Shown here in pieces: positions 38,125-50,500 of a stretch of DNA of 64,000 bases. The stretch lies in assembly GCA_025353485.1 (NCBI GenBank), contig JANXQO010000007.1, positions 1 through 64,000 of the forward strand, read 5' to 3'. The first letter of the stretch is position 1, and each line of letters opens with the position of its first letter. The notes beneath the pieces were generated by a model, which was not told where the DNA came from, did not search any database, and saw only the letters and a program-made list of their open reading frames with translations. A program made the position numbers and the translations under genes. The DNA is from Chitinophagales bacterium. GTDB taxonomy: Bacteria; Bacteroidota; Bacteroidia; Chitinophagales; Chitinophagaceae.

Positions 38125-38237
38125 GCTGCAAAATTAGCTATCAGCATTCGTTTTACTTTGTTTTTATTTAGCATGTTAAGATTAATTTTATTATTTTCCC
38201 TTAGCCGTTCGGTTAAACGGTATTTAATACACTTGCT

Positions 38238-39059
38238 TTGAGAAAATTTTATTTTGCTATTATTTTTATCTTAGTTACCTGCTTTAGTTTTGGGCAGGCA
38301 GTGCGGCAGCCCATAGCGGCACGATATATCGGCTTAGGTGCTTATAGCATAAATCATGTTGACGCTTTTTCATTTACATCCAACCAGGCAGCCCTGGCGC
38401 AAATAAAATCTACAGCAGTTGGTGTGTATGGAGAAAAACGTTTTTTACTTTCTTCAACAAATCTGTATTCTGCGGTTGCAGTGTTACCAACAAAACAAGG
38501 AAATTTTGGTTTACAGGCTGATTATTTCGGATTTAAGAATTATAATGAATCACAAATAGGGGTAGCATATGCAAGAAGCCTTGGAAGCAAATTGGATATC
38601 GGTATAAAATTTAATTATTATGGATTTCGCATCCCTGCTTATGGAAATGCTTATGCAATAAATTTTGAATTGGGCGCTATTGCACATCTATCAGAAAAAT
38701 TGCATGTAGGCATTCATGCTTATAATCCTGTTGGTGGAAAGTTATCAAAAAACGAAAATGAAAAATTGAGTTCGATTTATAAGTTTGGAATTGGATACGA
38801 AGCATCAGACAAATTTTTAGTGAGTGCAGAAATTATTAAGGAAGAAGATAAGCCTGTGAATGTAGATGTTGGAGTGCAATACAATTTCATGAAACAGTTT
38901 TTTGTAAGAGCCGGTACGTCTACTGAAACAACCAACAGTTATATAGGTGCAGGTATTAGCTGGAAGAATTTTCGTTTAGACATTACAGGCAGCTACCATC
39001 CACAACTTGGCTTTACTCCCGGATTATTGTTGATCATAAATTTTAAAAAAGAAGAGTGA
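38238..39059 (+). CDS. Outer membrane barrel protein (PorV/PorQ-like hypothetical)
   Basis: 273 aa; signal peptide; RYIGLGAYSINHVDAFSFTSNQAALAQ resembles PorV-type N-terminus. Confidence 0.6.
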   Translation: MRKFYFAIIFILVTCFSFGQAVRQPIAARYIGLGAYSINHVDAFSFTSNQAALAQIKSTAVGVYGEKRFLLSSTNLYSAVAVLPTKQGNFGLQADYFGFKNYNESQIGVAYARSLGSKLDIGIKFNYYGFRIPAYGNAYAINFELGAIAHLSEKLHVGIHAYNPVGGKLSKNENEKLSSIYKFGIGYEASDKFLVSAEIIKEEDKPVNVDVGVQYNFMKQFFVRAGTSTETTNSYIGAGISWKNFRLDITGSYHPQLGFTPGLLLIINFKKEE

Positions 39060-41140
39060 AAAAATCTTTCTATATAAAACTTTTATTCACTGTGTGGGTT
39101 CTCCTGCTACAATGTATTTTTTATTCAGCAAAGGCGCAGGAAAAACCTGCAGAACCTCCGCCAATCATTGAGCAGCAATTGGAAAATCTTACTGAAAATT
39201 CAGACGATGTTGAAACTGAAGATGATTCTCATCTACAGGAAATGCAGCACTTTATTGATGATCCGATAAACCTGAATAATGCAATTGAAAGTGAACTAAA
39301 AGAATTAAAAGTGATTACGGCTTTGCAAATACAGAATTTAATTTCTTACAGAAATCTTTTTGGAAACTTTATTAATATTTATGAATTACAGGCGGTACCC
39401 GGATGGAATATATCCATGATAAGAAGGATACGGCCCTATATTACCGTTGATGATCAACCACAACTTTTTGCTTCATTAAATAGCAGATTAAAAAATGGAC
39501 AAAGAAGTTTATTGGCAAGAGTTACACAGGTGTTGGAAAAATCGAAAGGTTATTTATTAGACAGGAATACTGCAAAAAGCTTTTATCCCGGAAGTCCTCA
39601 AAAACTTTTTATTCGCTATAAATTTTCTTATAAAACCCTGCTGCAATATGGTATAACTGCTGAGAAAGATGCAGGTGAACAATTTTTTAAAGGCTCGCAA
39701 AAATCAGGATTCGATTTTTATTCAGCCCATTTTTTTGTAAAAAATATTGGAATAATAAAATCGCTGGCACTGGGAGATTTTACTGTAAATCTCGGGCAGG
39801 GTTTAACCCAATGGATGGGACTTGCTTTTAAAAAAAGCGCAGATGTTTTAAATATAAAAAGACAGGCTGATGTTCTTCGGCCCTACAATTCTGCAGGAGA
39901 AATAATTTTTCATAGAGGTATCGGCATTACACTTCAAAAAAAATATTTAGAAGCGACAGCATTTGTGAGTTATAGAAATATAGATGCAAATTTTGTTGCT
40001 GACACATTGAATAATGAGGATTTTGTTTCTTCTCTGCAAACTTCCGGCTATCATCGCACAGCTAATGAAGTGGCTGATAAAAATGTTCAGAGGCAGTTTA
40101 CTTTTGGAGGTAATATTTCTTTCACAAAAAATAAATTTCATGTAGGTGTAAATGGGGTGCATTATAATTTTAAATATCCTATTAATAAATCAGCGGATAC
40201 ATATAATAAGTATGCATTAAATGGAACCAGTTGGGGCAATTACAGCATTGATTATAGCTATACATTTAAAAACATGCATTTTTTTGGAGAAGCTGCAACC
40301 ACTGACAGATCAGACAAAGCATTTATCAATGGATTATTAATTAGTACTGATGCAAGAGTGGATTTGAGTTTTCTATATAGAAAGATTTCAAAAAGTTACC
40401 AATCACTTTATACAAATGCTTTTACAGAAAGCACTTTTCCTAATAATGAAAATGGTTTTTATGCCGGTATAAGTATTAACCCGACAGATGTTTGGAGGAT
40501 AGATGCATATGCAGATATGTATAATTTCCCCTGGTTAAAATTTAGAACAGATGCACCTACTGCAGGAAATGATTATTTATTGCAGGTAGCTTATAAACCA
40601 GATAAACAAACTGAAATTTATTCAAGATACCGGTCAGAAAGAAAAGCTATTAATTATAATCCTGATGGATTGGTATTAAACCCGGTAATAATTAAACCAA
40701 AACAAAGTTGGAGAACGCAGTTAAGCTTTAAATTAAATTCAGCTTTTACATTCCGTACAAGGGTTGAAATACTGTGGTACGATAAAAAAGGTATGGCTTC
40801 TGAACAAGGATTTTTAACTTATGCTGATATAATATATAAGCCATTGCGAAAAGCTTATTCAGGTAATATAAGATTACAATATTTTGAAACGGATAGTTAT
40901 AATAGCCGGATGTATGCTTATGAAAATGATGTGCTTTACAGTTTTTCTATTCCGGTTTTTTATGATAAAGGTTACCGGTACTATGTAAATCTAAATTATG
41001 ATGTAACCAGAAAATGGTCTGCGTGGTTACGTTTTGCGCAAACAATTTATCCCGGTAAAAATCTAATTGGAAGTGGGCTTGATGAAATAAAACGTAATAA
41101 AAAAACCGAATTGAAATTGCAATCAATTTTTATTTTTTAA
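39056..41140 (+). CDS. Helix-hairpin-helix domain protein with C-terminal outer-membrane barrel-like region
   Basis: 694 aa; PINLNNAIESELKELKVITALQIQNLISYRNLFGNFINIYELQAVPGW HhH motif; GTG start overlaps preceding TGA. Confidence 0.7.
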   Translation: MKKSFYIKLLFTVWVLLLQCIFYSAKAQEKPAEPPPIIEQQLENLTENSDDVETEDDSHLQEMQHFIDDPINLNNAIESELKELKVITALQIQNLISYRNLFGNFINIYELQAVPGWNISMIRRIRPYITVDDQPQLFASLNSRLKNGQRSLLARVTQVLEKSKGYLLDRNTAKSFYPGSPQKLFIRYKFSYKTLLQYGITAEKDAGEQFFKGSQKSGFDFYSAHFFVKNIGIIKSLALGDFTVNLGQGLTQWMGLAFKKSADVLNIKRQADVLRPYNSAGEIIFHRGIGITLQKKYLEATAFVSYRNIDANFVADTLNNEDFVSSLQTSGYHRTANEVADKNVQRQFTFGGNISFTKNKFHVGVNGVHYNFKYPINKSADTYNKYALNGTSWGNYSIDYSYTFKNMHFFGEAATTDRSDKAFINGLLISTDARVDLSFLYRKISKSYQSLYTNAFTESTFPNNENGFYAGISINPTDVWRIDAYADMYNFPWLKFRTDAPTAGNDYLLQVAYKPDKQTEIYSRYRSERKAINYNPDGLVLNPVIIKPKQSWRTQLSFKLNSAFTFRTRVEILWYDKKGMASEQGFLTYADIIYKPLRKAYSGNIRLQYFETDSYNSRMYAYENDVLYSFSIPVFYDKGYRYYVNLNYDVTRKWSAWLRFAQTIYPGKNLIGSGLDEIKRNKKTELKLQSIFIF

Positions 41141-41148
41141 TTTTTTTA

Positions 41149-41276
41149 GCGATGCAGCATTTCAATATCATTGTATGTCTTTTAAAAAGTGTTGAAAAAG
41201 TAGAATTTTAACTTTAATTTATCTTTCAAAAATTCTACTATATTTACAAATTCAAAAAAAATTAAATCACACATGA
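41149..41276 (+). promoter_or_regulatory. SusC copy 1 upstream regulatory region
   Basis: GATGCAGCATTTCAATATCATTGT..CTATATTTACAA..AAATCACACATG, shared with SusC copy 2. Confidence 0.45.
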
Positions 41277-44200
41277 GAAGATTTCTAACACTGTTTATAG
41301 TGGTAATGCTTAGTGGAATACTGGCATTTTCACAAAACCGGGTGGTGACCGGTGTTGTAACGGATGATAAAGGAATTCCTGTAGAAGGTGCAACCGTAAG
41401 GGTAAAAGGCACCAAAAATGGTGTGGCTGCCGATCTTAATGGCGCTTATTCAATCAATGTTCCTTCAAACGCAACTTTAATTATAAGTGGTGTTGGTATT
41501 ACTCCGCAAGAAATTACTGTTGGCAATCAATCTATTATTAATGCATCGGTAATCCGTAATGTAGGTGTTGAAGCTACAGTTGTAGTAACTGCATTGGGAA
41601 TAAGACGATCTGAAAAAGCACTTGGTTATGCAGTTACTAAGGTTGATCCTAATGTAGTTTTACAAAAATCAGAACCGGATTTATTAAGAGGCTTACAAGG
41701 CAAAGTACCCGGAGTTGATATTAGAACTTCACAAAGTACTCCCGGTTCTGCAACAAGAATACAAATAAGGGGGAACTCTTCCTTTGGAGGAGAAACACAA
41801 CCACTTATTGTAGTGGATGGAGTTCCCTATAGTAATACACAGCTAACAACCAGTTCTCAGTCCTCAGCTGGTGGTGCATATGGGAGTGGTATTTCTGATC
41901 TTGATCCCAATGATATAGAAAGTTTTAACGTGTTAAAGGGAGCAGCAGCTGCATCTTTATACGGATCACGGGCTTCACGAGGTGTAATAGTTATTACAAC
42001 TAAATCAGGAAGTGGCAAAAAAGGACCAAAACCTCTTAATATTAATTTAAAGAGTTCTGCTTCTTTTGAAACAATTGCCAACTTACCGGAATATCAAAAT
42101 GAATTTGGAACCGGTGCTGAACAAAGAGTTGGAGGAGGTTCAAATGGATCATGGGGGGGAAGATTTGGTTCCGGTAATGTTTATGATGCGGGCGGTAATG
42201 TTGTCCGCAAAAGTTCTTCAGGAGTTGATTCTGTTCCTGCCTGGGGACCCTATCTTGCTGCTTATCCAGGACTTTTTGATGCCAACGGAAGAACAGCATA
42301 TGTTGCATATCCAAATAATGTAAAAGATCTTTTTCATACAGGTACTCTTTTTGAGAATTCATTGGGTGTGAATGGAGGTGATGCTAATACCACATTTGGA
42401 TTAACCCTCTCAAGAGTGGATCAGAAAGGATATGTAGAAAACTCAAGCTATAAAAAAAATAATCTTAGTATAGGTGGAAAGACCCGCTATAAGGGTTTTA
42501 CTTTTGGAGGAAACTTTGCTTATACAAAATCCAAGCAGGTTGGCGGGTTTTTCGGTATTGGTCAGGCTTTTACTACTCAATTTGGAAGATCTTTAATAAT
42601 GGGTAGAAGCTGGCCTTTGCCATATTTCCCTTCTACAGATTTAGCTGGCAAACCATTGGCATTTATAGCAGGTCAATATACTAACCCTCTTTGGGGTGCT
42701 TACCATAACACGATAACCACTTTTGAAGATAGAACAGTGATTGGATTCAATATGGCATATAAAGTAAATAACTGGATAAATTTTTCTTATCAGATAGGTT
42801 CCAATACAGCGGGTACCAACAGGGATGAAATAATTGATTTGTTTTCTCCCGGAGTTGGAAACGGATTAGGACAATTAACTGAAGATGTTTACAAGCTAAC
42901 AGAACTACAATCCACCTTCGTTGCTACCTTTACTCCTAAATTAGGAAATAATTTCAGCCTGGATTTTAAGATCGGTAATGATATTAATGAAAGACAATCA
43001 AGAAGACAAGCTAATGTCGGTTCCAGTTTCATAGTACCAGGTATTTATAATTTAATAAATACTTCCACAAAAACCTTTGCAGCTGACGATAGAACTAAGA
43101 GGAGGATAGTGGGTATTTTTGCCGATGCTTCATTTGGTTATAAAAATTTCGCTTTTCTTAATGTATCAGGACGTAATGATTTTACTTCTACACTTCCTTT
43201 TGAAAACTCAAGTTACTTTTATCCGGGAGCTTCTGTTTCATTGGTATTCAGTGAGGCATTGGGTATAAAATCTAATTGGTTCGATTATGGTAAAGTAAGA
43301 GCTGCATTGGCTAAAGTTGGTAACGATGCCCCATCAAATAATGGTGAAGATATTTACTCTATCAGCACAACGAATTTCCTTGGTCAGGCATATACAACCC
43401 GTGGTGGACGTGCTATTGATCCAAATCTAAGTCCCGAGTTTACTAAAGAGTTAGAGCTTGGTTTAGAGCTTTCTTTCTTTAAACGCAGAGCTAATGTTGA
43501 CGTTACATGGTACGATAAAAAATCAACAAAACTTATTTATCCTATAGACGTTCCTGTTACAACAGGGTATACCAGTTTTAATACAAACCTTGGTGAAATA
43601 CAAAATAAAGGAGTTGAAATAGGCCTTACTTTAAACCCGATTGTAACTAAAAATTTCAGATGGGATATAAGAGGAGCATTTACTCATAATAAAAATACAG
43701 TTATAAGCCTGGTTGCTGGTCTTCAAAGATCTCTTCTCGGTTATATCAGCTATCTTGAACCCGGCTTCTCTTATGGATATCTTAGAGGCACTAAAGCTAA
43801 AAGAACTGATGATGGTCAGTTCCTGATTGACCAGGCAAGCGGATACCCTGTATTAGATGCAACCCAACAAATGATTGGTGATCCTACCCCAGATTATAAA
43901 TTGGGTATTACTAATACTTTTTCTTTTAGAGGATTTACACTTAGCGCACTTTGGGATATGACAAAAGGTGGTAGTTTGTATTCAGAAACTCTAACTTCTC
44001 TTCTTGGAAGAGGTGTTACAAAAGATACTAAGGACAGGGAAACCGGTTGGGTAATACCCGGCGTATATGCTGATGCTTCAAATGCTCAGGTTCCTCTATT
44101 GGTGGGTGGTAAAACTGTACCCAATCAAACACGGGTATCCACCAATGATCTATATTTTTCAACTTCTTCCTTATCCGGATCATTTGCCATAAATGGTATA

Positions 44201-44476
44201 AATGAATTCCAGGTTTTTGATGCTACTGTTTACAGATTAAGAGAATTGGTTTTGGGATATGAGATACCAAAGTCTATTGTTAGCAAATTAAAACTTGGCG
44301 GTATTGTATTCAGTGTTAGCGGACGAAACTTATGGTTTTATGCACCACACGTTCCAAGATATACTAATTATGATCCTGAAGTAAATTCTTTAGGATCCGG
44401 TACCCTTCAAGGGGTTGAATTATCAGCTTCTCCTTCAAGCAAAAGAATAGGTGTTAACCTGAATATTACTTTTTAA
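41273..44476 (+). CDS. SusC/RagA family TonB-linked outer membrane protein (copy 1)
   Basis: 1067 aa; carboxypeptidase-regulatory domain, VVTALGIRRSEKALGYAV, LLRGLQGKVPGVDIR, LNVLKGAAAASLYGSRASRGVIVITTK. Confidence 0.95.
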   Translation: MRRFLTLFIVVMLSGILAFSQNRVVTGVVTDDKGIPVEGATVRVKGTKNGVAADLNGAYSINVPSNATLIISGVGITPQEITVGNQSIINASVIRNVGVEATVVVTALGIRRSEKALGYAVTKVDPNVVLQKSEPDLLRGLQGKVPGVDIRTSQSTPGSATRIQIRGNSSFGGETQPLIVVDGVPYSNTQLTTSSQSSAGGAYGSGISDLDPNDIESFNVLKGAAAASLYGSRASRGVIVITTKSGSGKKGPKPLNINLKSSASFETIANLPEYQNEFGTGAEQRVGGGSNGSWGGRFGSGNVYDAGGNVVRKSSSGVDSVPAWGPYLAAYPGLFDANGRTAYVAYPNNVKDLFHTGTLFENSLGVNGGDANTTFGLTLSRVDQKGYVENSSYKKNNLSIGGKTRYKGFTFGGNFAYTKSKQVGGFFGIGQAFTTQFGRSLIMGRSWPLPYFPSTDLAGKPLAFIAGQYTNPLWGAYHNTITTFEDRTVIGFNMAYKVNNWINFSYQIGSNTAGTNRDEIIDLFSPGVGNGLGQLTEDVYKLTELQSTFVATFTPKLGNNFSLDFKIGNDINERQSRRQANVGSSFIVPGIYNLINTSTKTFAADDRTKRRIVGIFADASFGYKNFAFLNVSGRNDFTSTLPFENSSYFYPGASVSLVFSEALGIKSNWFDYGKVRAALAKVGNDAPSNNGEDIYSISTTNFLGQAYTTRGGRAIDPNLSPEFTKELELGLELSFFKRRANVDVTWYDKKSTKLIYPIDVPVTTGYTSFNTNLGEIQNKGVEIGLTLNPIVTKNFRWDIRGAFTHNKNTVISLVAGLQRSLLGYISYLEPGFSYGYLRGTKAKRTDDGQFLIDQASGYPVLDATQQMIGDPTPDYKLGITNTFSFRGFTLSALWDMTKGGSLYSETLTSLLGRGVTKDTKDRETGWVIPGVYADASNAQVPLLVGGKTVPNQTRVSTNDLYFSTSSLSGSFAINGINEFQVFDATVYRLRELVLGYEIPKSIVSKLKLGGIVFSVSGRNLWFYAPHVPRYTNYDPEVNSLGSGTLQGVELSASPSSKRIGVNLNITF

Positions 44477-44494
44477 TAATTACAAATTTCAAAT

Positions 44495-46207
44495 ATGATA
44501 CGTAATAAAAAAATCTTATTAATTTTTACATTAGCTATCTTTCTTATTGGAACAGGTTGCAAAAAATACCTGGATGTAAATAAAAATTTAAATAATCCTA
44601 CCATAGTTCCGGTTTCTACATTGCTAACTTCAGCGGAGTTATCTATAGGAACCAGTTTGTCAATGGGGTCAGGATTATCTGCAGGATTATCTGTTTATAT
44701 GCATCAGCAAACAACACGGGGAGGAGCTGACCAATATGGGATGAGGGGTGATAATGGCAATATAGAAAATCCATGGTACGGACTTTATGGTGCTATTAAA
44801 AACCTGGACGTGATTATCACCCAGGGAACAACTGAAGGACGTCTTAAGTATGTAGGTATGGCCAAAATATTAAAGGCATATTCTTTCAGCCAAATGGTGG
44901 ATGTATGGGGTGATATACCTTTTTCTGATTTTGATCAGTTTAAGACAGGGGTTATTCAGCCAAAATTTGATGGTGGCGCAACTATTTATCCTCAATTATT
45001 TACTTTGATTGATGCCGGTATTGCTGACATTAATAATTCAGCAGTAAACCCCTCTGCGCCTGGTGCAGATGATGTAATTTATAGCGGAAGCACTGCCAAG
45101 TGGATAAAAGCTGCAAATACTATAAAGCTTAAATTATATACTCAGATAAGAAAAGTACAAAATGTAACTCCGCAGGTTACTGCATTATTAGCTTCTCCGG
45201 CCACTTTAATTGCTGCTAATAATGAGATGTTTGTAATACCATTTGGACCATTGGGTGCTACGGATGATCGTAATCCGGGATTTTCAGATTATACTGCATC
45301 TCAAAGGGGACAGGTAGTAAGCCCATGGTTTTATGAAATAATGAAAGGGTATCCTAATCTTTTTGGAGCTTATCCTAATCTTTTTGCCGGACTCACTGAT
45401 CCACGTATACCTTATTATATTTACAATCAGATTAAATATTCAACAGCGATGACTACAACGCCTACTAATCAAACTGATTATAGAGATACAGCGTTCATCT
45501 CATTGATATTTGGTTCTATTGGCCCTAACCGGAATGGTGCACAACAAAATTTTCAAAGTTTATTTGGTATATATCCTGTGGGTGGCCGCTATGATGATCT
45601 GCAAGGCGGGGTCGCTTCTTCTACAAGTGGTACTGGTGCAGCTCCTTACAGAATGATAACTTATGCTGACAGGTTATATTTGGAGGCAGAATTAATCAAT
45701 ACAGGGACAGTAGCTACGGGTGATGCAAAAGCAGTATTTTCAAATGCTTTAACACAATCATTTTCACAAGTTGACTATGTAATTACTACTTATGTTAAAC
45801 CTACTCAAACTGTTCCGGTACTTGCTACGCAACCATCCGTTACGAGTTATAAAAATGCAGTTTTGGCATTATATGATGCAGGGACTACTGCAAAAAAGCT
45901 TGAGTACATTATCACAGAAAAATGGCTTTCCAGTGTAGCATCCAACGTAGATCAATATACTGATTATAGAAGAACAGGATACCCTATAATATTTGATCCT
46001 AAAGACCCTGCAATGGCACCGGGAGGATTTGTTCAACCTCCGGTTAATGGCAATCCTGATAAAGTTCCTCAAAGCAAGGTACAGGTTGCACGCTCAAATG
46101 AGTTCCCATTATCTTTGCCATGGCCACAATCAGAAATTGAATTAAACTCAAATGCTCCTAAACAAAAACCATTACCTATTGTATTTAAGGTTTTTTGGAT
46201 GCCATAA
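44495..46207 (+). CDS. SusD/RagB family lipoprotein (copy 1)
   Basis: 570 aa; GTGCKKYLDVNKN lipobox, SusD-like layout downstream of SusC. Confidence 0.9.
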   Translation: MIRNKKILLIFTLAIFLIGTGCKKYLDVNKNLNNPTIVPVSTLLTSAELSIGTSLSMGSGLSAGLSVYMHQQTTRGGADQYGMRGDNGNIENPWYGLYGAIKNLDVIITQGTTEGRLKYVGMAKILKAYSFSQMVDVWGDIPFSDFDQFKTGVIQPKFDGGATIYPQLFTLIDAGIADINNSAVNPSAPGADDVIYSGSTAKWIKAANTIKLKLYTQIRKVQNVTPQVTALLASPATLIAANNEMFVIPFGPLGATDDRNPGFSDYTASQRGQVVSPWFYEIMKGYPNLFGAYPNLFAGLTDPRIPYYIYNQIKYSTAMTTTPTNQTDYRDTAFISLIFGSIGPNRNGAQQNFQSLFGIYPVGGRYDDLQGGVASSTSGTGAAPYRMITYADRLYLEAELINTGTVATGDAKAVFSNALTQSFSQVDYVITTYVKPTQTVPVLATQPSVTSYKNAVLALYDAGTTAKKLEYIITEKWLSSVASNVDQYTDYRRTGYPIIFDPKDPAMAPGGFVQPPVNGNPDKVPQSKVQVARSNEFPLSLPWPQSEIELNSNAPKQKPLPIVFKVFWMP

Positions 46208-46239
46208 AAATAATAATAGTAATATCTAAATTTTAAAAG

Positions 46240-47127
46240 ATGAAAAAAAATATAATTAATTGCTTTTTACTTTCAGCACTATTATTTGTTGGATGTAAGA
46301 AAAACGATTCCAGATACCCTTTTGATGTTGCACTGGCAAGAGTGCCTTATGTAAATGTAACAACTGATCCTACCGGTAGTGCAGCCATTGATGTGCTTAA
46401 CCTCGCCAATTTTGCAGGTAAATACACAGTTGATGTTTTATATAAAAGTGATGCCCCACCTTCTAAAGTGGATTTAGTTGTGATAAAAAATGGCGTTAAA
46501 AGTTCTGTTAAGGTGCTTCAAACCGGTGTTACCACTTTTCCTGCTACTTTCACTATTACTACTGCACAGTTGGCAACATTATTTGGTGCTACTGTAAAAT
46601 TGGGAGACAATTATGATATTGGAGTAGATATATATACACAGGATGGTACAAAGTATGAAGCTTTCCCTAATGCATCATCAGGTTTACTTGCTTATAGTGG
46701 TACAGGCCAGGCCAACCAACCCGGCTTTAGCCCTACCACTAGGTTTTCAGCAATATGTGCTTATGATCCTAGTATTTACCAGGGAAATTTTGTGGTAGTT
46801 AGCGATGCTTTTGGTGAATTAAACCCTGGAGATGTTTTAACATTTACTAAAGTTAGTAACTCAAGTTTTTCATTTATCTATATACATCCAAACCTTACAG
46901 CTCCCTTACCTGTACTTGTTACTGTTAATACAGGTAATAATATAGTATCAATTGCAAAGCAAAAAGTTGGCACTAAGTTTTATACTTTTGATAATCTAAA
47001 CTTTACAGCAACTAGCCTAAGTAACAATTTTGTTGCTCCATGTAACCAAACAGTTACTTTAAATATCACTTATACTGTTGACCAGGGTTCGTTTGGCTCT
47101 GCTGTTTTGGTATTAAAAAAACAATAA
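46240..47127 (+). CDS. Lipoprotein following SusCD (surface glycan-binding/hypothetical)
   Basis: 295 aa; FVGCKKND lipobox; paralogous position to 52422..53351 (shared YQGNFVVV..NPGD / FQGNFVVV..NPGD). Confidence 0.65.
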   Translation: MKKNIINCFLLSALLFVGCKKNDSRYPFDVALARVPYVNVTTDPTGSAAIDVLNLANFAGKYTVDVLYKSDAPPSKVDLVVIKNGVKSSVKVLQTGVTTFPATFTITTAQLATLFGATVKLGDNYDIGVDIYTQDGTKYEAFPNASSGLLAYSGTGQANQPGFSPTTRFSAICAYDPSIYQGNFVVVSDAFGELNPGDVLTFTKVSNSSFSFIYIHPNLTAPLPVLVTVNTGNNIVSIAKQKVGTKFYTFDNLNFTATSLSNNFVAPCNQTVTLNITYTVDQGSFGSAVLVLKKQ

Positions 47128-47156
47128 GTAAATTAATATAATTTTTTAATTTATTA

Positions 47157-47192
47157 AACGGCTGTTCACTGGAGCAGTCGTTTTTTATTTTT
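47157..47192 (+). terminator. Terminator after SusCD set 1
   Basis: AACGGCTG..CAGTCGTTTTTTATTTTT. Confidence 0.75.
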
Positions 47193-47439
47193 AAAAGTAT
47201 CATAGTTATTATGTTTGTGTACTGATAATTTATTTTTGAGAAAATTTTCAAATAGATTCCAAAAGGTCATCCTAACCAATAAATATTAAAATTTTATAAA
47301 GAAGATTCGGTAAGTATATATGCTAATCTAGCAATAAAAAGTAATATTGGGTTCTGAGTTTATTATTAGTTTGTAATAGTAAATCGATATATCAAAAGAA
47401 AATGAAATAAGCAATCAACAATTTTAATTTTTTTTTTAT

Positions 47440-47573
47440 AGTGCAGCATATTCATATCCATTATTGTCCACTTATATAAGATATATACCGATGTTATATT
47501 AATTAACAATTTTTTGGGTTTTAAAAATATCCCTCTATATTTACAACTTCATAAAAACTAAAATCACACATGA
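47440..47573 (+). promoter_or_regulatory. SusC copy 2 upstream regulatory region
   Basis: AGTGCAGCATATTCATATCCATTATTGT..CTATATTTACAA..AAATCACACATG. Confidence 0.45.
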
Positions 47574-50500
47574 GAAGATTCTTAACACTGTTTACAGTGC
47601 TAATGCTCAGTGCAGCATTAGCATCTGCCCAAACCCAGGTGGTGACTGGAAAGGTTACTGATGAAAATAGTAATCCTGTTGCGAGGGCATCCGTTCAGGA
47701 AAAAAATTCAAAAAAAGGTACTATTACCGATGCCAACGGGGACTTTTCGCTCTCTACCACCAGGGGCACAACTTTAGTAATCAGCAGCGTTGGTTACGAG
47801 AAGATTGAAATTTTAGCCGGCAATTCACCAATTGTCGTGTCTTTAAGAACAAGTAATCAAAATTTAACCGAAGTGGTAGTTACTGCTTTGGGTATTAAGC
47901 GTGAAAAGAAAGCGCTTGGTTATGCTGTTTCTACAGTTGACAGCAAACAACTTGAACAACGTTCTGAAACGGACATTACCCGAATATTAAATGGTAAAAC
48001 TCCTGGGGTTGATATTGGAGCTACCAGCGGATTATCAGGTAGCGGGACGAATATTATTATTCGTGGATTGTCTACAATTTCCGGTAACTCAACTCCATTA
48101 TTTGTTGTAGACGGTGCCCCTTTTGATGCATCCACAAATGCACAGGCCGATTTTCGTTACGGTAACCAAACCTCAAGCAGGTTTTTAGATTTGGATCCAA
48201 ATAATATTGAAAGCATCAGTATTTTAAGAGGTTTAAGCGCTTCTGTATTATACGGTGAGCAAGGTAGAAATGGGGTTATACTTATCACTACCAAAAACGG
48301 CTCAACAAGAAGAATAAATAAAAAAACAGAAATAAGTTTAGCCCAATCAGTTTTTGCGAATAAGGTAATCCTTCCTGATTTTCAAAATGAATACGGAGGA
48401 GGAACTAACCAGTCAACAGGTTTTGCATTTTTCAGTAACTGGGGAGCCCATTTTACAAACCCTCCTGTAATGCTTTTGCACCCATACAGCCGTGCAGCAT
48501 ATGCAGTGGCTTTCCCGGATCTTCAGGGAAAATTAATACCTTATGAAGCGCATCCGAATAATGTTAAAGATTTCTTTAGAACCGGCTATGTCACTACAAC
48601 TTCCTTGAATGTAGCAGGTTCTCCTGGCCCTAATTCTACTGTAAGTGCAAGCTATACATTAAGTAAAGACGAAGGTTATACAAGGGGTAATGATGTATTA
48701 AAACATTCATTTGGTATAGGTGGCAATGCTAAACTATCAAATAATTTTAGTGTCTCTGCTACTGCTCATTATGTATTCACTGATTATAAAACACCACCAA
48801 ATGCAAGAAGTGCCGGTAGTGCTGCTACAAACGGACCTGGTGTTTTTGCAGATATAATGTATACTCCAAGATCAAACGATCTTTCCAATTGGCCATTTGA
48901 AGATCCGTTAACGGGAGGTTCTATTTACTATAGGGGTGATAACGGTATTCAAAATCCATACTGGACAACTAAATACGTAAAATTCAGAGAAAAAATTAAC
49001 AGGGTTTATGGCCAGGCATCTTTGAAATATGACTTTTCGAACCATTTTAATATTACTTACCGGATCGGACTGGATACTTATGGAGAAGAAAATACTTTTC
49101 AAACTCCAAAGGGTGGTATACAGTACTCTTTAGGTGCTTTTGAAACTGTTAACATCACAAATAATATATTAAACCATAATTTAATTGCTAATTATACTAC
49201 CAAATTAAATTCTGATTTAGATCTCAGTATTACAGCTGGTGGCGATTTGAGTAGCTCTGTTTATAAACAAACAGGAATTTACAGTACTACACAATTAGTA
49301 TTCAACCTGTTTAACCATAATAACTTTGTAAACCATACTAATAAAGGGCTGATAGGAGAAAACCTGGATTTTACATCTGAACAGGAATCCCTTGGTATTT
49401 TTGGGGAAGGTACAGTTGGATATAAGGACTTTTTATATGGTACCGTAGGTGCCAGGAATAGTTGGGTTTCTACTTTGGAGCCGGCTAACCGTTCATTATT
49501 TTATCCAAGTGGAAGCATATCCTTTATTCCTACATCTGCCATTGAAAGTTTAAAAGGTAATAGATGGATTAATTATACTAAATTAAGAGTAGGGTATGCA
49601 ACCAGTGCCCGTTTTCCTGATCCATATAGAACCCGCGCTGCTTTAAGTATTGGTAGTAATGTATTTATTGACAGATCAGGTACACAGGTAAATACTAACT
49701 CAATTCCAAATCGTTTACCAAATCCGGATTTGAAACCGGAACTTTTAAGTGAATTAGAAGCTGGTTTAGAAGGTAAATTTATCAAAAGCAGGGTTACTTT
49801 AGATTTTACATGGTATGATCGCAAATCAAAAAACCAGATCGTTACACAACAATTAGATCCATCAACAGGATATGATCAAAAGGAGATTAATGTGGGTACA
49901 GTAGAAAATAAAGGTATAGAAGTTGGATTAGGAATTACACCTTTAAAATCTAAAAATTTCACCTGGGATTTCTTAATAAACTTTACAAGAAACAGGAATA
50001 AAGTATTAGAATTACCTGAAGGAACAAAACAAATTCCTGTGGCCGGATTTACTGACCTGGGTGGATTTGCTATTGTTGGCAAGCCTTTAGGTATAATGCA
50101 AAGTTATTATACACAAAGAGATCCAAAAACAGGATTGAAAATTGTTGATAATCTGGGAACTTACTTAAGTTCAACCGAAATAGGAATAATTGGTGATCCT
50201 AACCCGGATTATAAAGCATCTTTAATAAATAACATTTCTTATAAAGGGCTTAGCTTCCACATGCAGTGGGATTATACAAAAGGTGGAGATATTTATTCCA
50301 CTACTATTCGTGCTTTATTTGCCAGGGGTGTAACAAAGGATGCATTATTTGATAGAAATCTTCCCTTAATTCTTCCTGCAGTAAAACAGGATGGTACGCC
50401 TAATGATATCCAGGTAAGCGCTTTTGAAGCATATTTTAACAGCATAGGCTTTGGACCTAGTGGAGAAAGTGTTTACGATGCAACATTAATAAGACTTAGA

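Noticed and set aside
39056-39058. GTG start overlapping the preceding TGA as an unusual recoding site
   Set aside because: Ordinary translational coupling; overlap of this type is common.
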